A DNA stretch of 64,000 nucleotides from positions 496,001 through 560,000 of the forward strand of contig NZ_QBUK01000001.1 of the NCBI RefSeq assembly GCF_003058265.1, written 5' to 3'. This stretch comes from Flagellimonas amoyensis. Its GTDB lineage: Bacteria; Bacteroidota; Bacteroidia; Flavobacteriales; Flavobacteriaceae. Below are positions 1 to 9,471 of this stretch, piece after piece (position 1 is the stretch's first letter; every line of letters starts with the position of its first letter). Made by a program: the position numbers and the translations under genes. A model generated the notes under the pieces. The model was not told where the DNA came from and did not search any database. It was given only the letters and a program-made list of their open reading frames with translations.

Positions 1-699
1 AAGGATGGTCATGTTGTAGGAATCAACCTCTTCATGAACAATTTGAACGGAGTATTGCCCGAAGGAATGGGCAAACTGAAGCACCTGACGCATTTGAACT
101 TGGCTTTCAACAACATAACCGGTGTTTTGCCCAAAGACATCATAAAACTGGAAAAACTCAAGGTATTCCGGTTGGAGATGAACAGGATAAAAGGTTCGCT
201 TCCCGAAGGAATTGGCAGCATGCAACAATTGGAGGTGTTTTCGATGTTCAACAACTTTTTGACCGGTTCCATCCCCCACGGTTTTGGGTCGCTCAAAAAT
301 CTAAAGGAACTCAATCTGTCCAGTAACAACCTCGAGGGAAGTATCCCAAATACCATAGGAAACCTTACCAAATTGGAAGTTTTGGGCTTTTTTGAGAACA
401 AGCTGCATGGGGAAATCCCGGCTGAAATAGGCAAATTGGGCCAGTTGAAGGAACTTGTATTGGCCAACAATCAATTGGATGGTGAAATTCCAGTGGAATT
501 TGGACAACTTGCCAGCCTACAGATCTTACAACTACAGAACAACAGATTCAATGCCTACACGGGTCTTGAACAAATGAATACAGGCCAACTTCTGGTCTTC
601 GACTCTGATAATAAAGCCTTGAATCCTAAGTTCAACCAAATTCAAATGGAACGCACAAGAATGGCGGACACCAAGTTTGAGGACGATAACGAAAATTGA
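1..699 (+). CDS. Leucine-rich repeat protein (5' end outside window)
   Basis: The frame is open from base 1, so the gene begins upstream and only the C-terminal ~232 residues are here. About seven 24-residue leucine-rich repeats of the 'L..L..L.L..N.L.G.IP..IG.L' type (plant-like spacing) are visible, followed by a ~45-residue polar tail without repeats. Such repeats form a curved solenoid for protein or glycan binding. No anchor, sorting domain or enzyme domain is visible in this part. A first in-window ATG lies at 34 but is inside a repeat, so it is not the start. A strong terminator follows 34 bp after the stop. The exact partner or role cannot be told. Confidence 0.8.
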   Translation, partial: KDGHVVGINLFMNNLNGVLPEGMGKLKHLTHLNLAFNNITGVLPKDIIKLEKLKVFRLEMNRIKGSLPEGIGSMQQLEVFSMFNNFLTGSIPHGFGSLKNLKELNLSSNNLEGSIPNTIGNLTKLEVLGFFENKLHGEIPAEIGKLGQLKELVLANNQLDGEIPVEFGQLASLQILQLQNNRFNAYTGLEQMNTGQLLVFDSDNKALNPKFNQIQMERTRMADTKFEDDNEN

Positions 700-732
700 G
701 TAGTTAGTTTATTACTTTAGTTTGTTTGGTTT

Positions 733-757
733 GGGGATACAAAGTATCCCCTTTTTT
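733..757 (+). terminator. Rho-independent terminator of the LRR gene
   Basis: Perfect 8-bp stem (GGGGATAC / GTATCCCC) with a 3-base AAA loop followed directly by six T. It lies 34 bp after the stop of the leucine-rich-repeat gene. Confidence 0.85.
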
Positions 758-782
758 GTGGATCATATTTTGCAATGGCCCA

Positions 783-790
783 TATATTTG
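783..790 (+). promoter_or_regulatory. Candidate -7 box of the CPXCG gene
   Basis: TATATTTG is an exact match to the Bacteroidota -7 consensus TAnnTTTG and lies 24 bp before the ATG of the cysteine-rich gene, just behind the preceding terminator. No clear -33 TTTG at the usual spacing is seen, so this is a weak call. Confidence 0.3.
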
Positions 791-814
791 CAGGCACAGA
801 AACCATGACCCCCT

Positions 815-997
815 ATGGATGAACATTTTTTCCAATGCCCCTATTGTTGGGAAGAGATTTCCTTTCTTTTGGACAGTTCGGTACGCCAACAGACGTATGT
901 GGAGGACTGTGAGGTCTGTTGCAATCCCATAGAAGTGTCCTTGACCTTTGAAGATCAGGAGCTCATTACCTTTGAGGCCCGCGAACTTGGGCAATAG
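815..997 (+). CDS. CPXCG-motif cysteine-rich protein
   Basis: Sixty-residue protein of the Cys_rich_CPXG family. Two cysteine pairs are visible: CPYC at residues 8-11 and the DCEVCC segment at residues 31-36, the usual arrangement for a small zinc-binding fold. Length matches the family, which has no assigned function. The start is the ATG directly before DEHFFQCPYC; the gene stands alone between two terminator-like hairpins. The identification rests on both Cys motifs being in their expected positions. Confidence 0.85.
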   Translation: MDEHFFQCPYCWEEISFLLDSSVRQQTYVEDCEVCCNPIEVSLTFEDQELITFEARELGQ

Positions 998-1028
998 AAA
1001 GGGCCGAAACCCTTAGGTCCGGCCCTTT
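998..1028 (+). terminator. Hairpin after the CPXCG gene
   Basis: Nine-base stem AAAGGGCCG / CGGCCCTTT with a 13-base loop, starting directly after the stop codon at 997. The T tract is short. It may also slow transcription coming from the GH16 gene on the other strand. Confidence 0.6.
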
Positions 1029-1105
1029 CCGTGAGTGACACCCTATTGCCACAATTATGATTTCATCCAATCGATGGTAGCAACACCATGGTCGCCCCAT
1101 AAAAC

Positions 1106-2257
1106 TTATTGGTATATCCTTACATAATCAATTTCAAAAGTACCTTCAGAGAATGAATCCGGTACATCCCCACCCAAATTGCCACCCATGGCGATATTTA
1201 GGATCAAGTAATGTTCCTTGTTGAAGGGTTTGTTGGGAGCATTGGCGAACTCATAGACCAAATTGCCATCCACATAGGTTTTGATGCTTCCGCTGTTCCA
1301 TTCCATCGAATACACGTGGAACTCAGTCGAAGCATTGGCAACGGGGCCTTCACCGCCTTCATCATTATACACTTGGGTGTTCAGGTCGCCCCAATGGAAA
1401 TGGGAGATGATACTGTTCTTGTCCCATCCGGTCTGTTCCATAATGTCGATTTCACCACACAAAGGCCAGCCCAAGGTTCCATACTGATCACCAAAATAGT
1501 TTCCTGTTTCATTGGAATCGGCGCCCAAGGTCCAAATGGCAGGCCATGTGCCCGCGCCACTCGGAAGTTTGGCCCGTACTTCCACACGACCATAGGTAAA
1601 CGCATGCTTGGCGTTCAATCTGGCCGAAGTATAGGATTTGGTGGAACCGTTATAGGTGTATTCTTCCTTTAGGGCCTTGATTTTGAGGGTGCCGTCGCTC
1701 ACAAAAGAGTTTTCAGGTCTTGCAGTGTAGTGTTGCAATTCCCCGTTATGCCAACTGCCATTGTCCGGTGGAATGATCTGATGGTGCCATTTTTCCGTGT
1801 CAGGAGCACCGGCATCATCAAACTCATCCGAAAAGACCAGGGCGGCAAATTCCTCATCGGACCTGTATACTTCAACGGCCACGGTTTGGTTGACGAACTC
1901 TCCTGTTGCCGAGTAGGCCCAGACGGCAATGTTGTAGGAGTGGACCCCATCTCTGGAGAAAGTATATTCCATGCTGCCGGTTTGGCTCTCCAGTTGATCG
2001 CCACTTTCAAAGCGGAAGGCATACCGAGTGGCATTTGTGGCCGTAGCCGAAACCTGTACGGTTCCAGAACCGTTTCCGTTCGGGTTGGCATCGTTGGCCC
2101 CGACTAGGGTCACATTGACTACCAAATCGGTAGGGGCTCCGCCTGTTTCAGAATCGCTGGAACTGCACGACAATGCAAAGGCCAGGGTCAATAAGGATAT
2201 GTTGAATAAATTCATTTTTACTTTTTGAAGAATACGTGTTTTGTTCTTTTTTTTCAT
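1106..2257 (-). CDS. GH16 endo-beta-glucanase (laminarinase-like) lipoprotein
   Basis: Family GH16 glycoside hydrolase, which cuts internal beta-1,3(-1,4) glucan bonds with retention. A lipoprotein signal ends at Cys31 (FALSC), so the enzyme should be anchored to a membrane, probably at the cell surface. Residues ~40-135 look like a PKD/Ig-type domain; ~140-383 are the GH16 jelly roll with the signature EIDIME, giving nucleophile Glu269, Asp271 and acid/base Glu274. Length (383) is typical of a PKD-GH16 enzyme. It is the last gene of a minus-strand operon with SusC, SusD and a repeat-containing lipoprotein, which supports laminarin or a mixed-linked beta-glucan as substrate; agarase or carrageenase activity cannot be fully excluded from sequence reading. 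Confidence 0.9.
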   Translation of the reverse strand: MKKKNKTRILQKVKMNLFNISLLTLAFALSCSSSDSETGGAPTDLVVNVTLVGANDANPNGNGSGTVQVSATATNATRYAFRFESGDQLESQTGSMEYTFSRDGVHSYNIAVWAYSATGEFVNQTVAVEVYRSDEEFAALVFSDEFDDAGAPDTEKWHHQIIPPDNGSWHNGELQHYTARPENSFVSDGTLKIKALKEEYTYNGSTKSYTSARLNAKHAFTYGRVEVRAKLPSGAGTWPAIWTLGADSNETGNYFGDQYGTLGWPLCGEIDIMEQTGWDKNSIISHFHWGDLNTQVYNDEGGEGPVANASTEFHVYSMEWNSGSIKTYVDGNLVYEFANAPNKPFNKEHYLILNIAMGGNLGGDVPDSFSEGTFEIDYVRIYQ

Positions 2258-2364
2258 GGCAATTTGCTTAGGAGGTCGGCCCCCGTCTTTTAAAACGGGA
2301 GCCTATCCATTAACTAAACTAACTCAAATCATCCAGTAGAATGGATGCATCTTTATTTTTTTGG

Positions 2365-4548
2365 TTATTTGTGAAAATATACATTGTCCACAAACAAGGT
2401 CATGGATCCTGCAGGCATGCCTGCATAGATCAATTGGGCAATGTTGGCTTTAGTGGTCAATCCTGTAAAGTCCGTAAGCGGGATATCCAGTGAAATCCAA
2501 GTGTATTGCTCGGGATTTTCAATGGAGATCTCATGTTCCACATCATCGCCGCCACCGTCGAAGGCCCCGTTGGCCCCAAAATCGACCAGTTTGATCCTGA
2601 TCTGGGTGGCATCGGCTGTCCAGATATCGGTGTGGAAATGGGTCATTTCCGTGGCATCGATTTGATTGGCCACGGTCTCTATTCCCACAAAGTTCAATCC
2701 ACTGTACTTTTTCACGTCGTCACCGTCAACCGTAACATCTTCCAAGGTGGCCACGGACCAATCCGTTCTCCAAGTGTCCACGGGGACATTGGTGTAGGCA
2801 TTGCTGAACATGGAAATTACATCCGCCTCGGGAACCGTTGGTGCAGTAGCTGCGGCCGAAGGCTCGGTTGGGGGTGGTGTGAAGAAATAAATGTTGTCCA
2901 AAAAGATGGTGCCATTGCCGTCAAATTTTAGTTGGATTACATCGGTCAAATCGACAACACTTGAGAATTCCGTCAAGGGAATGTCCACACTGACCCATTC
3001 ACCATTGGAAATGTCAAAGGCGTAAGGGGTTTCTGCTGGCCCAGTGCTTATGAGCGACAAATTAAGACTTGAAGAATCAGCAGTCCAGTAATCCACATGG
3101 ACCATGGTCATTCCAGATACATCTAATGGAGAAGCGAATTGGGTTCCTTGGTAGTTCAGGTTTTCATACTTCAAGGTGCTGTTGCCCGCTATGTCCACTT
3201 GGGAAACAAGGGTGGACTGGCCCCAATTGGGGTTGAAGTCTGTTCCGGCAACATCCGTGTAGGCATCGCTGAACACGGAGATGACACTGGCTTCTGGAAC
3301 AGTAGGTGTCGGTGCCCCGGATATGGGCTCAGTGGAGACTCCTGCTTCATCATAGAAATACACATTGTCAACAAATATGGTATTCTGTTTGGACGGTGCA
3401 CCCACAAAGATCAATTGTGCGATGTTGGCCCGAGTAGTCAATCCGGCGAAATCCGAAAGGGGGATGCTCAGGCTTACCCATTCTTCCTGTGCTGGATTTT
3501 CGATCACGATTTCGTGTTCCACATCGTCACCTCCACCAAACGCAGCATCTGCGCCAAAATCGACCAATTTTATCCTGAATTCTGTGGCGTCGGCAGTCCA
3601 TATATCCGTGTGGAAATGGGTCATGTCCGTGGCGTCGATTTGGTTGGATACGGTCTCAGCACCTACAAAGCTCAGCGCACTGTATTTTTTAACGGCATTG
3701 CCTTCAATGGTGATGTCTTCCAATGTGGCATCGGACCAATCGGTCCTCCAGGTATCCACGGGAACATTGGTATAGGCATCACTGAAAAGGGATATGACCT
3801 CCAATGGATCTACGGTGGGTGCAGGCGCCGGACTTGTCGGTTCCCCTGTTTCCCCTGGTTCTTCGGTGGTTCCACCTTCACTCATGACAATATCGTCAAA
3901 GTAGTGGGTGGTGGCAGCACCTTTGTCCCCGTTGAAGTTGAAAAATAGGACCAATCGGTCAAATTTGTCGGTATCGCTGGGGGAGAAGGCAAAGGAGAGT
4001 TCTTCCCATTCGTTGGCCACAGTGGTAATGGACTGCACTTCCTTGGAAATGGAGCCATCTGCACTGTCCTCAAACTTCAAGAGTACGTTCTGGTCGGCGG
4101 CAGGGGAATACACCTTGATCTTGATGGTCTGCAATTCCGAAAAATCCACCTTGCTGGCCAAATCAAAGAAGAAGCCGGCCCAAGGTTCCACACCTTCGGT
4201 CTGGTTGTATTCCACCACTCTTTCTGAAGTGTTTATGCCGGAAGGGTCTGGGTTTTCGATATAGTTTACCGTGAACGAACCGTCCTTTTCACCAAAAAAG
4301 GTGACTTCGGGACCGCCACATTCAAAATCGATGCCGTCGGCAATTTCGGGCACAATGGTGGAAAATACGCAATCCCCTCCTGGTTCAGGCTCAGGTTCGG
4401 ATGGTGGTTTCACATAAGCGGATGGGGGAGGCAAATCGTCCTCGTTTTCACAAGAAATTAGGACTGCCAAAGTTCCCAATACAAGGAGCAGTGATAGGAA
4501 CTGTAGTCTTGGACTTGGTCTGTTCCCGTTATTTTTAAACTTGTTCAT
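2365..4548 (-). CDS. Surface lipoprotein with three carbohydrate-binding-like repeats
   Basis: Lipoprotein (signal ending LISC, Cys33) of 727 residues. After a Pro/Glu-rich linker, residues ~55-225 form one beta-rich domain ending in a HYFDDIVMSE-like strand, typical of CBM-type jelly rolls. Then come three ~150-residue modules at about 248-400, 419-558 and 574-727, each starting VIS-F-AYT and ending F(V/L)DN(V/I)YF. Modules 1 and 3 are almost the same; module 2 is diverged and lacks the GGGDDVEHEI loop. No catalytic motif is seen. Position between susD and a GH16 gene suggests a surface glycan-binding protein (SusE/F-like role) for beta-glucan. The binding function is inferred from context. 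Confidence 0.75.
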   Translation of the reverse strand: MNKFKNNGNRPSPRLQFLSLLLVLGTLAVLISCENEDDLPPPSAYVKPPSEPEPEPGGDCVFSTIVPEIADGIDFECGGPEVTFFGEKDGSFTVNYIENPDPSGINTSERVVEYNQTEGVEPWAGFFFDLASKVDFSELQTIKIKVYSPAADQNVLLKFEDSADGSISKEVQSITTVANEWEELSFAFSPSDTDKFDRLVLFFNFNGDKGAATTHYFDDIVMSEGGTTEEPGETGEPTSPAPAPTVDPLEVISLFSDAYTNVPVDTWRTDWSDATLEDITIEGNAVKKYSALSFVGAETVSNQIDATDMTHFHTDIWTADATEFRIKLVDFGADAAFGGGDDVEHEIVIENPAQEEWVSLSIPLSDFAGLTTRANIAQLIFVGAPSKQNTIFVDNVYFYDEAGVSTEPISGAPTPTVPEASVISVFSDAYTDVAGTDFNPNWGQSTLVSQVDIAGNSTLKYENLNYQGTQFASPLDVSGMTMVHVDYWTADSSSLNLSLISTGPAETPYAFDISNGEWVSVDIPLTEFSSVVDLTDVIQLKFDGNGTIFLDNIYFFTPPPTEPSAAATAPTVPEADVISMFSNAYTNVPVDTWRTDWSVATLEDVTVDGDDVKKYSGLNFVGIETVANQIDATEMTHFHTDIWTADATQIRIKLVDFGANGAFDGGGDDVEHEISIENPEQYTWISLDIPLTDFTGLTTKANIAQLIYAGMPAGSMTLFVDNVYFHK

Positions 4549-4585
4549 TTCTTCAATGTTTTAGTTAATTCGGATTAGCTGACCG

Positions 4586-6199
4586 TTAGTTATACCCATC
4601 GTTTTGTGGGTAACTGGGGCCCAAAAGGTCCATCTGTTGTTGGGGGATGGGCCAGTTCTGCATGTATTCCCTCAAGAGTACCTTGGGGTTTCCTTCGGGA
4701 TAGGACTCGTTCATGTTGTCGTTGTTCATGTGGTCCAGAAGGAATTCGTACAGTTTTCCTGTCCTTTTCAAGGTGAACCAACGTTGTCCTTCAAAGGCAA
4801 GTTCGCGGGCCTCTTCATCTAAAATGGCTTGTAGGTCGATGGTGTTCACCGGGTCCGTGTTGGCCCTTTCCCTTACTTCGTTCAGGTACTCCAATGCCTT
4901 AGGGGTGTTGTTCAGCATCATATGGGCCTCTGCCCCTACCAGATAGGTCTCTGCCAATCGGTAGATCATGATGTTTTTGTAATGGTTCCTGTCGGTTGGT
5001 TCCACAGTCTCGTCGAAGAACTTGAGTACCCCAGGATTCTGTCTCCTGTAATACAACATGAATTCGTTTTGGTCGGTTTCGCTGTTCTCGTAAAGATCCA
5101 ATGGGTCGCCGAGCTGTTTTCCGGGAGGTAATGCGGTCTCATCGTTATAGGCGTACTCAAAGATGTAATAGGTGTTGTTCTTCCTGTTGTCGTCAGGGTC
5201 TTCATTGAGCAAATCTATCATGTATTGGTTCAATGAGATGAACCCTGCGCCGGCCCCTCCATTTTCAACGGATTGAATGAGCCCCGGTGCATCGGCGTAA
5301 GCGGATATCATGTTCCAGCTCATGATGTGCTGACTGCCCCCACCTATGGTTTCCCTTTCAAAGTTGATGGCAAACAAGGTTTCGGAATGGTTCAGTTCAC
5401 CTGCAAACACCTCTTCCGTGGTCACTAGGCCATGGTTTCCGCTGGTGATCACGGCATCCGCTTGTGCGGCGGCTTCGGCCCAGTCTTCTTCCCAAAGGGC
5501 AACTTTGGCCCTAAGGTGCCTTGCAGCTCCTTGTCCCCATCTTCCAAATTGCTCTGGATTGTAGTCCAAATGCTCTATGGCAAAATCAAGGTCAGAACGG
5601 AGCAGTGCAAAAATCTCTTCAACGGAAGATTTGTCCTGCGGTACATCAAATGCATTTTCGGGCGTGGTCGGCTCGGTCGTGATGAAGATGTTGTTGAAAA
5701 GCCTGTAGAGGGTAAAAAAGGCATTGGCCCTCATACATTTGGCCTCGGCCAAGATTTGGTTCCTTCTGTCCTCGTCAATGTCGTCCAAGTTCTCTGCTCC
5801 ACGGATCACGGCATTGGCCCTGTCCACAATGCGGTAATTGTGCACCCAGTGGGCATTGATCCCCGAGGTGGTTCCGTAGTCACCAAGGCTGGCACCCCAT
5901 AGCAACCTACTATAGAGGGAAACCTCCCCTGTGATTCCTACGCCCAAGTCGCTTTTTGCTTGGAGGATGAGTGGAAAAGTGCCATTTAGGCTAAGGTCTT
6001 GGTAGATGTTCCTATTCAGTGTGTACAGCCCTACGACTGCGTTTTCCAATCCTTCCGGGGTGGAGTAAAGGAAATCAACTGAATCGTCGGAAAAAAGTTC
6101 ATCTTTCAGAAAATCTTTTTCACAGGAAGTGAACATGGCAAGGCCAAGAAGCATTGCGAATATTCCTTTTAATGGTATGTAGTTATATATGTTTTTCAT
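4586..6199 (-). CDS. SusD/RagB-family glycan-binding lipoprotein
   Basis: Outer-membrane lipoprotein that forms the lid over a SusC transporter and binds glycan. Signal peptide ends FTSC (Cys26). The TPR-rich SusD/RagB fold is recognisable from the ENAVVGLYTLNR segment, AKCMRANAFFTLYRLF, the HLRAKVALW repeat, and the C-terminal RLAETYLVGAEAHMMLN...EVRERAN...ARELAFEGQRWFTLKRTGKL block. At 537 residues it has the usual length. It starts 10 bp after the stop of the SusC gene, so the two are co-transcribed. With GH16 downstream, the cargo is probably beta-1,3-glucan oligosaccharide. Confidence 0.95.
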   Translation of the reverse strand: MKNIYNYIPLKGIFAMLLGLAMFTSCEKDFLKDELFSDDSVDFLYSTPEGLENAVVGLYTLNRNIYQDLSLNGTFPLILQAKSDLGVGITGEVSLYSRLLWGASLGDYGTTSGINAHWVHNYRIVDRANAVIRGAENLDDIDEDRRNQILAEAKCMRANAFFTLYRLFNNIFITTEPTTPENAFDVPQDKSSVEEIFALLRSDLDFAIEHLDYNPEQFGRWGQGAARHLRAKVALWEEDWAEAAAQADAVITSGNHGLVTTEEVFAGELNHSETLFAINFERETIGGGSQHIMSWNMISAYADAPGLIQSVENGGAGAGFISLNQYMIDLLNEDPDDNRKNNTYYIFEYAYNDETALPPGKQLGDPLDLYENSETDQNEFMLYYRRQNPGVLKFFDETVEPTDRNHYKNIMIYRLAETYLVGAEAHMMLNNTPKALEYLNEVRERANTDPVNTIDLQAILDEEARELAFEGQRWFTLKRTGKLYEFLLDHMNNDNMNESYPEGNPKVLLREYMQNWPIPQQQMDLLGPSYPQNDGYN

Positions 6200-6209
6200 A
6201 ACAATTTTT

Positions 6210-9197
6210 TTAGAATCCTAATTTGATGCCAAGGGTTATGTTCCGTGTTTCAGGAAATGCAGTTTCCTCGCCATTCACTGGGTTTTGTTCCGGGCTATAC
6301 GACCTGAAATCCGTGAATGTGAAGAGGTTGGTGCCCGTGACATAGACCTTGGCATTTTGTAGTCCAATTTTGGAGAACGTTTCCTTCGGGATGTTGTAGC
6401 CCAAAGTGAGGGTCCTCAAACGCATATAGGAAGCATCTCTTACAGCAAAGGAATAGAGATGTAAATGGGTATCCGGTTTTGGCCTTGGGTATTCCGTGGA
6501 GGGATATTCGGGCGTATAATATTTGGTTCTAATCCCATTGATGGCCCCTTTCCACAATTCTCCATTGGCAAGTACAGGGTTTAACTTAGTGGCTCCTTGA
6601 ACAATGAAAATGTCGGCAAAGAGGTCAAAATTCTTGTAAGATATGGTATTGGTTATTGAACCATACCAATCGGGATCGGCGTTGATGAACACATTGTCCC
6701 TGTCATCGATCTGTCCGTTTCCGTCTTGGTCAACGACCCTTACGTCCCCGGGTTGTGCCAATGGGTTTCCAGAGCCGGCAATATCGTCACCCACTTGATA
6801 GATTCCATCATATTTCGGCCCCCAAATAGGGTTCAGGGACTGGCCCACAGACAACCTTCTTCCTGATGTGTCAGTGATGTCGATTGGAATTCCATTTTCA
6901 TCAGTTTCACCTGTAAGAGAAATTACTTCATTTCTATTTCTGGAAAAGATAAGACCCAAGGACCACCTAAAATTTTGTTTTCTTATCAGGTTTGAGGTCA
7001 ATGTAGCTTCAATACCTCTGTTTTGAACCTCACCCACATTAAAGCGGATTACATTGAAACCGGTCGTTCCTGCAATGGTTCTATCCAGCAATAAATCGGT
7101 AGTATTAGCTTTATAATATTCCACACTGCCTTCAAAGAAATTGTTGAACAGTCTAAAATCCACCCCGGTGTTCAGGGTAGTGGTGGTCTCCCATTTTAGG
7201 TTTGGATTAGGGAGCCGTGATGATGCTGTAGAACCTGCAACAGTTTCCGTGGATTGTGTGGAAGTATTATAAAAAACGTAAGGGAGGTTATCCGCCACTC
7301 CCAAGGATTCCAATGGGTTGATGCCCTGATTTCCTGTGGCACCGTAGCTGACCCTTAGTTTCAATTCGTTGATGGCTTCAACATTTTGAAGGAATGGCTC
7401 GTTCTGCATCTTCCAGGCCACGGAAACTGCAGGGAAGAATCCCCATTTGTTGTTTTCCGCAAAAACCGATGCGCCATCCGCCCGGGCAGTGGCTTCCAAT
7501 AGGTAGCGATCTAAGTAACCATAACGCACCCTTCCCAAAAAGGAAAGGAGCCTACGTCTGGAAACATCCCTTGGGTTGTTGAGCAGGGTAGTGGCATTGC
7601 CATTGTAGCCCAATGCATCATAGGTGAAACCAGACTTATCTATTTGGGTGTACTCGTTGCGCTGCTCATCAAAGGCCTGCACAGCGGTAAGGTCTAGTGC
7701 ATGGTTTTCATGGGTCTGCGGCGTATAGTTCAATATGTTTTCCACCAATACCTGTTTGAACAGGGTGTTAGCCAATACGCCAAGCCCATCCATGCCCTCA
7801 TCCCCTGCCGAATGCAATGAGCTTCTATAAATGCCCCTGTTGGTATTCCTGTTTCTGAGGAACGTCTTCAATGTGTAGCTTAGGTTGGGCGTAAAATTAT
7901 AAATCAAACTGAGGTTCACGTCTGTAAGATTGATCTTGGTTTCATCGGTGGATTCCCTTTGGTCCCATAATGGGTTCACGTCCGTGTTGGATGGGCCCAA
8001 ATAGAATTTTACCAGCTCGCCTTCCTCATCAAAAGGTTTTGCTAAAGGGGTGGTGGTGGTGAAATTCAATCCACCGGTTTCCCTGTCTTGGTTTGCGTTT
8101 TGGTAGTTGAGGATTCCCCTGAACACTAATTTGTCCGTGAGCTGTTGCTCAATGTTCAGTTTGAAGGTGCCCCTGTCAAAACTGGAATTGGGGATGATCC
8201 CTTCCTGTGTAAAATAGTTGACACTGGAGAAGATCTTGGTTTTCTCCGTCCCAGAAGAAAAACTTAGGGAGTGGCTCTGGATCACGGCATCACGAAGCAC
8301 AAGGTCTTCCCAGTCCACAAAATTGCGGTTTTCTATGGCTTCCAGTTCAAAAGGCGAGAAAATGTTCTCGTCGTTCAGGTAAGCTCCCGTGAACCTGTTC
8401 CTGTTGGCTTCCCTTCTGAGGTCGATGAACTGTTGGCCGTCATATTGGTTAAAATTCTTGGTCAGGGTCTGAACGGTGGTATAGCCATGGTAATCTATGG
8501 TTGCCTTTCCCGTACGACCTGTTTTTGTGGTGACCAAGATGACCCCATTGGATGCCCTAGATCCGTAAATGGCGGTGGAAGAGGCATCTTTTAAGATCTC
8601 GATGTTGGCAATATCATCTGGGGCCACATCATTGAGATTGTCAAAAGGCAGACCGTCCACAATGATCAAGGGCGAGTTGCCATTTGGTGCCACCGATACA
8701 TTTCCACGAATGACAATATTGGAACCTCCACCGGGACGTGCATCGCCCAGATTGACTTGGACCCCCGCGGCCCTACCTCTCAACATTTCGGAAACGTTGG
8801 TGGTGGGAACATTGGTGGCTTCCGCTACTTCAACGCTGGTCACGGAACCAATGACGTTACTTTTCTTTTGGGTACCATACCCTACTACGATAACCTCGTC
8901 CAAGGCTTGGGTATCTTCTTGAAGGACGATGTTGATGACGTCCTGCGCACCCACCGTGACTTCCTGCGTTACAAAACCGATGTAACTGAATATAAGAACA
9001 TCGCTGTTGGAGACACCATCTATGTTGAACATCCCATCAAAATCGGTCACAACACCATTTGTGGTGCCTTTGATGAGGACATTGACCCCGGGCATTGGGC
9101 CTGTGTTGTCAGATACTGTTCCTGTAATGGTCTTTGTTTGTGAAAATCCGTAAGCAGTGCATAGGAGCACCAGCAATTTTACAATGCCATATTTCAT
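6210..9197 (-). CDS. SusC/RagA-family TonB-dependent outer-membrane transporter
   Basis: TonB-dependent receptor for oligosaccharide import. Order of parts: signal peptide (~1-19, ending FSQ), CarboxypepD_reg domain (~22-95, TITGTV...GVNVLIKGTTNGVVTDFDG), plug domain with VIVVGYGTQKKSNVIGSV and EMLRGRAAGVQV (~100-230, including the SusC signature ILKDASSTAIYGSRASNGVI), then a 22-strand barrel to an aromatic C terminus (LGIKLGF). At 995 residues it is a normal SusC. First gene of the minus-strand operon SusC-SusD-binding protein-GH16; the regulator gene lies directly upstream on the same strand. Confidence 0.96.
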   Translation of the reverse strand: MKYGIVKLLVLLCTAYGFSQTKTITGTVSDNTGPMPGVNVLIKGTTNGVVTDFDGMFNIDGVSNSDVLIFSYIGFVTQEVTVGAQDVINIVLQEDTQALDEVIVVGYGTQKKSNVIGSVTSVEVAEATNVPTTNVSEMLRGRAAGVQVNLGDARPGGGSNIVIRGNVSVAPNGNSPLIIVDGLPFDNLNDVAPDDIANIEILKDASSTAIYGSRASNGVILVTTKTGRTGKATIDYHGYTTVQTLTKNFNQYDGQQFIDLRREANRNRFTGAYLNDENIFSPFELEAIENRNFVDWEDLVLRDAVIQSHSLSFSSGTEKTKIFSSVNYFTQEGIIPNSSFDRGTFKLNIEQQLTDKLVFRGILNYQNANQDRETGGLNFTTTTPLAKPFDEEGELVKFYLGPSNTDVNPLWDQRESTDETKINLTDVNLSLIYNFTPNLSYTLKTFLRNRNTNRGIYRSSLHSAGDEGMDGLGVLANTLFKQVLVENILNYTPQTHENHALDLTAVQAFDEQRNEYTQIDKSGFTYDALGYNGNATTLLNNPRDVSRRRLLSFLGRVRYGYLDRYLLEATARADGASVFAENNKWGFFPAVSVAWKMQNEPFLQNVEAINELKLRVSYGATGNQGINPLESLGVADNLPYVFYNTSTQSTETVAGSTASSRLPNPNLKWETTTTLNTGVDFRLFNNFFEGSVEYYKANTTDLLLDRTIAGTTGFNVIRFNVGEVQNRGIEATLTSNLIRKQNFRWSLGLIFSRNRNEVISLTGETDENGIPIDITDTSGRRLSVGQSLNPIWGPKYDGIYQVGDDIAGSGNPLAQPGDVRVVDQDGNGQIDDRDNVFINADPDWYGSITNTISYKNFDLFADIFIVQGATKLNPVLANGELWKGAINGIRTKYYTPEYPSTEYPRPKPDTHLHLYSFAVRDASYMRLRTLTLGYNIPKETFSKIGLQNAKVYVTGTNLFTFTDFRSYSPEQNPVNGEETAFPETRNITLGIKLGF

Positions 9198-9268
9198 TTT
9201 GAGTAATTTAGTTTGATGGTAAAAATAGGGGGCTTAACGTCTTCTTAACAAACCATCTGCCTCTATAT

Positions 9269-9301
9269 AAAACCTACATTGGCAATTTGAACGGGGTCAA
9301 T
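9269..9301 (-). promoter_or_regulatory. Candidate susC promoter
   Basis: Read on the minus strand: ATTG at 9301-9298, 21 bp, then TAGGTTTT at 9276-9269, seven of eight matches to the Bacteroidota -7 box TAnnTTTG. It lies about 70 bp upstream of the SusC ATG. Only a consensus match by eye. Confidence 0.3.
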
Positions 9302-9407
9302 TTGAGATTTCATCAGAAAAACCCTTTAAAATATATCGATTTGGAAATATTGTGTAGATTAAAATATAAGGCTGTGAATCGATGGAAATGAGCCTCAAAA
9401 AGCAGTT

Positions 9408-9466
9408 GTAGGGTCAATGTAGAGGTAATCTGGGTATTTGTAGAGTAACTTGGGAATAAAGTAGAG
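9408..9466. repeat. Ladder of helically phased GTAGAG repeats upstream of susC
   Basis: GTAGGG at 9408 and GTAGAG at 9419, 9440 and 9461 (plus-strand starts) are spaced 11, 21 and 21 bp, that is one or two DNA turns, so all face one side of the helix. Surrounding bases are also partly repeated. The block lies between the regulator stop and the susC promoter candidate, which fits an activator binding array for the SusC operon; this role is inferred. Confidence 0.55.
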
Positions 9467-9471
9467 TTGTT

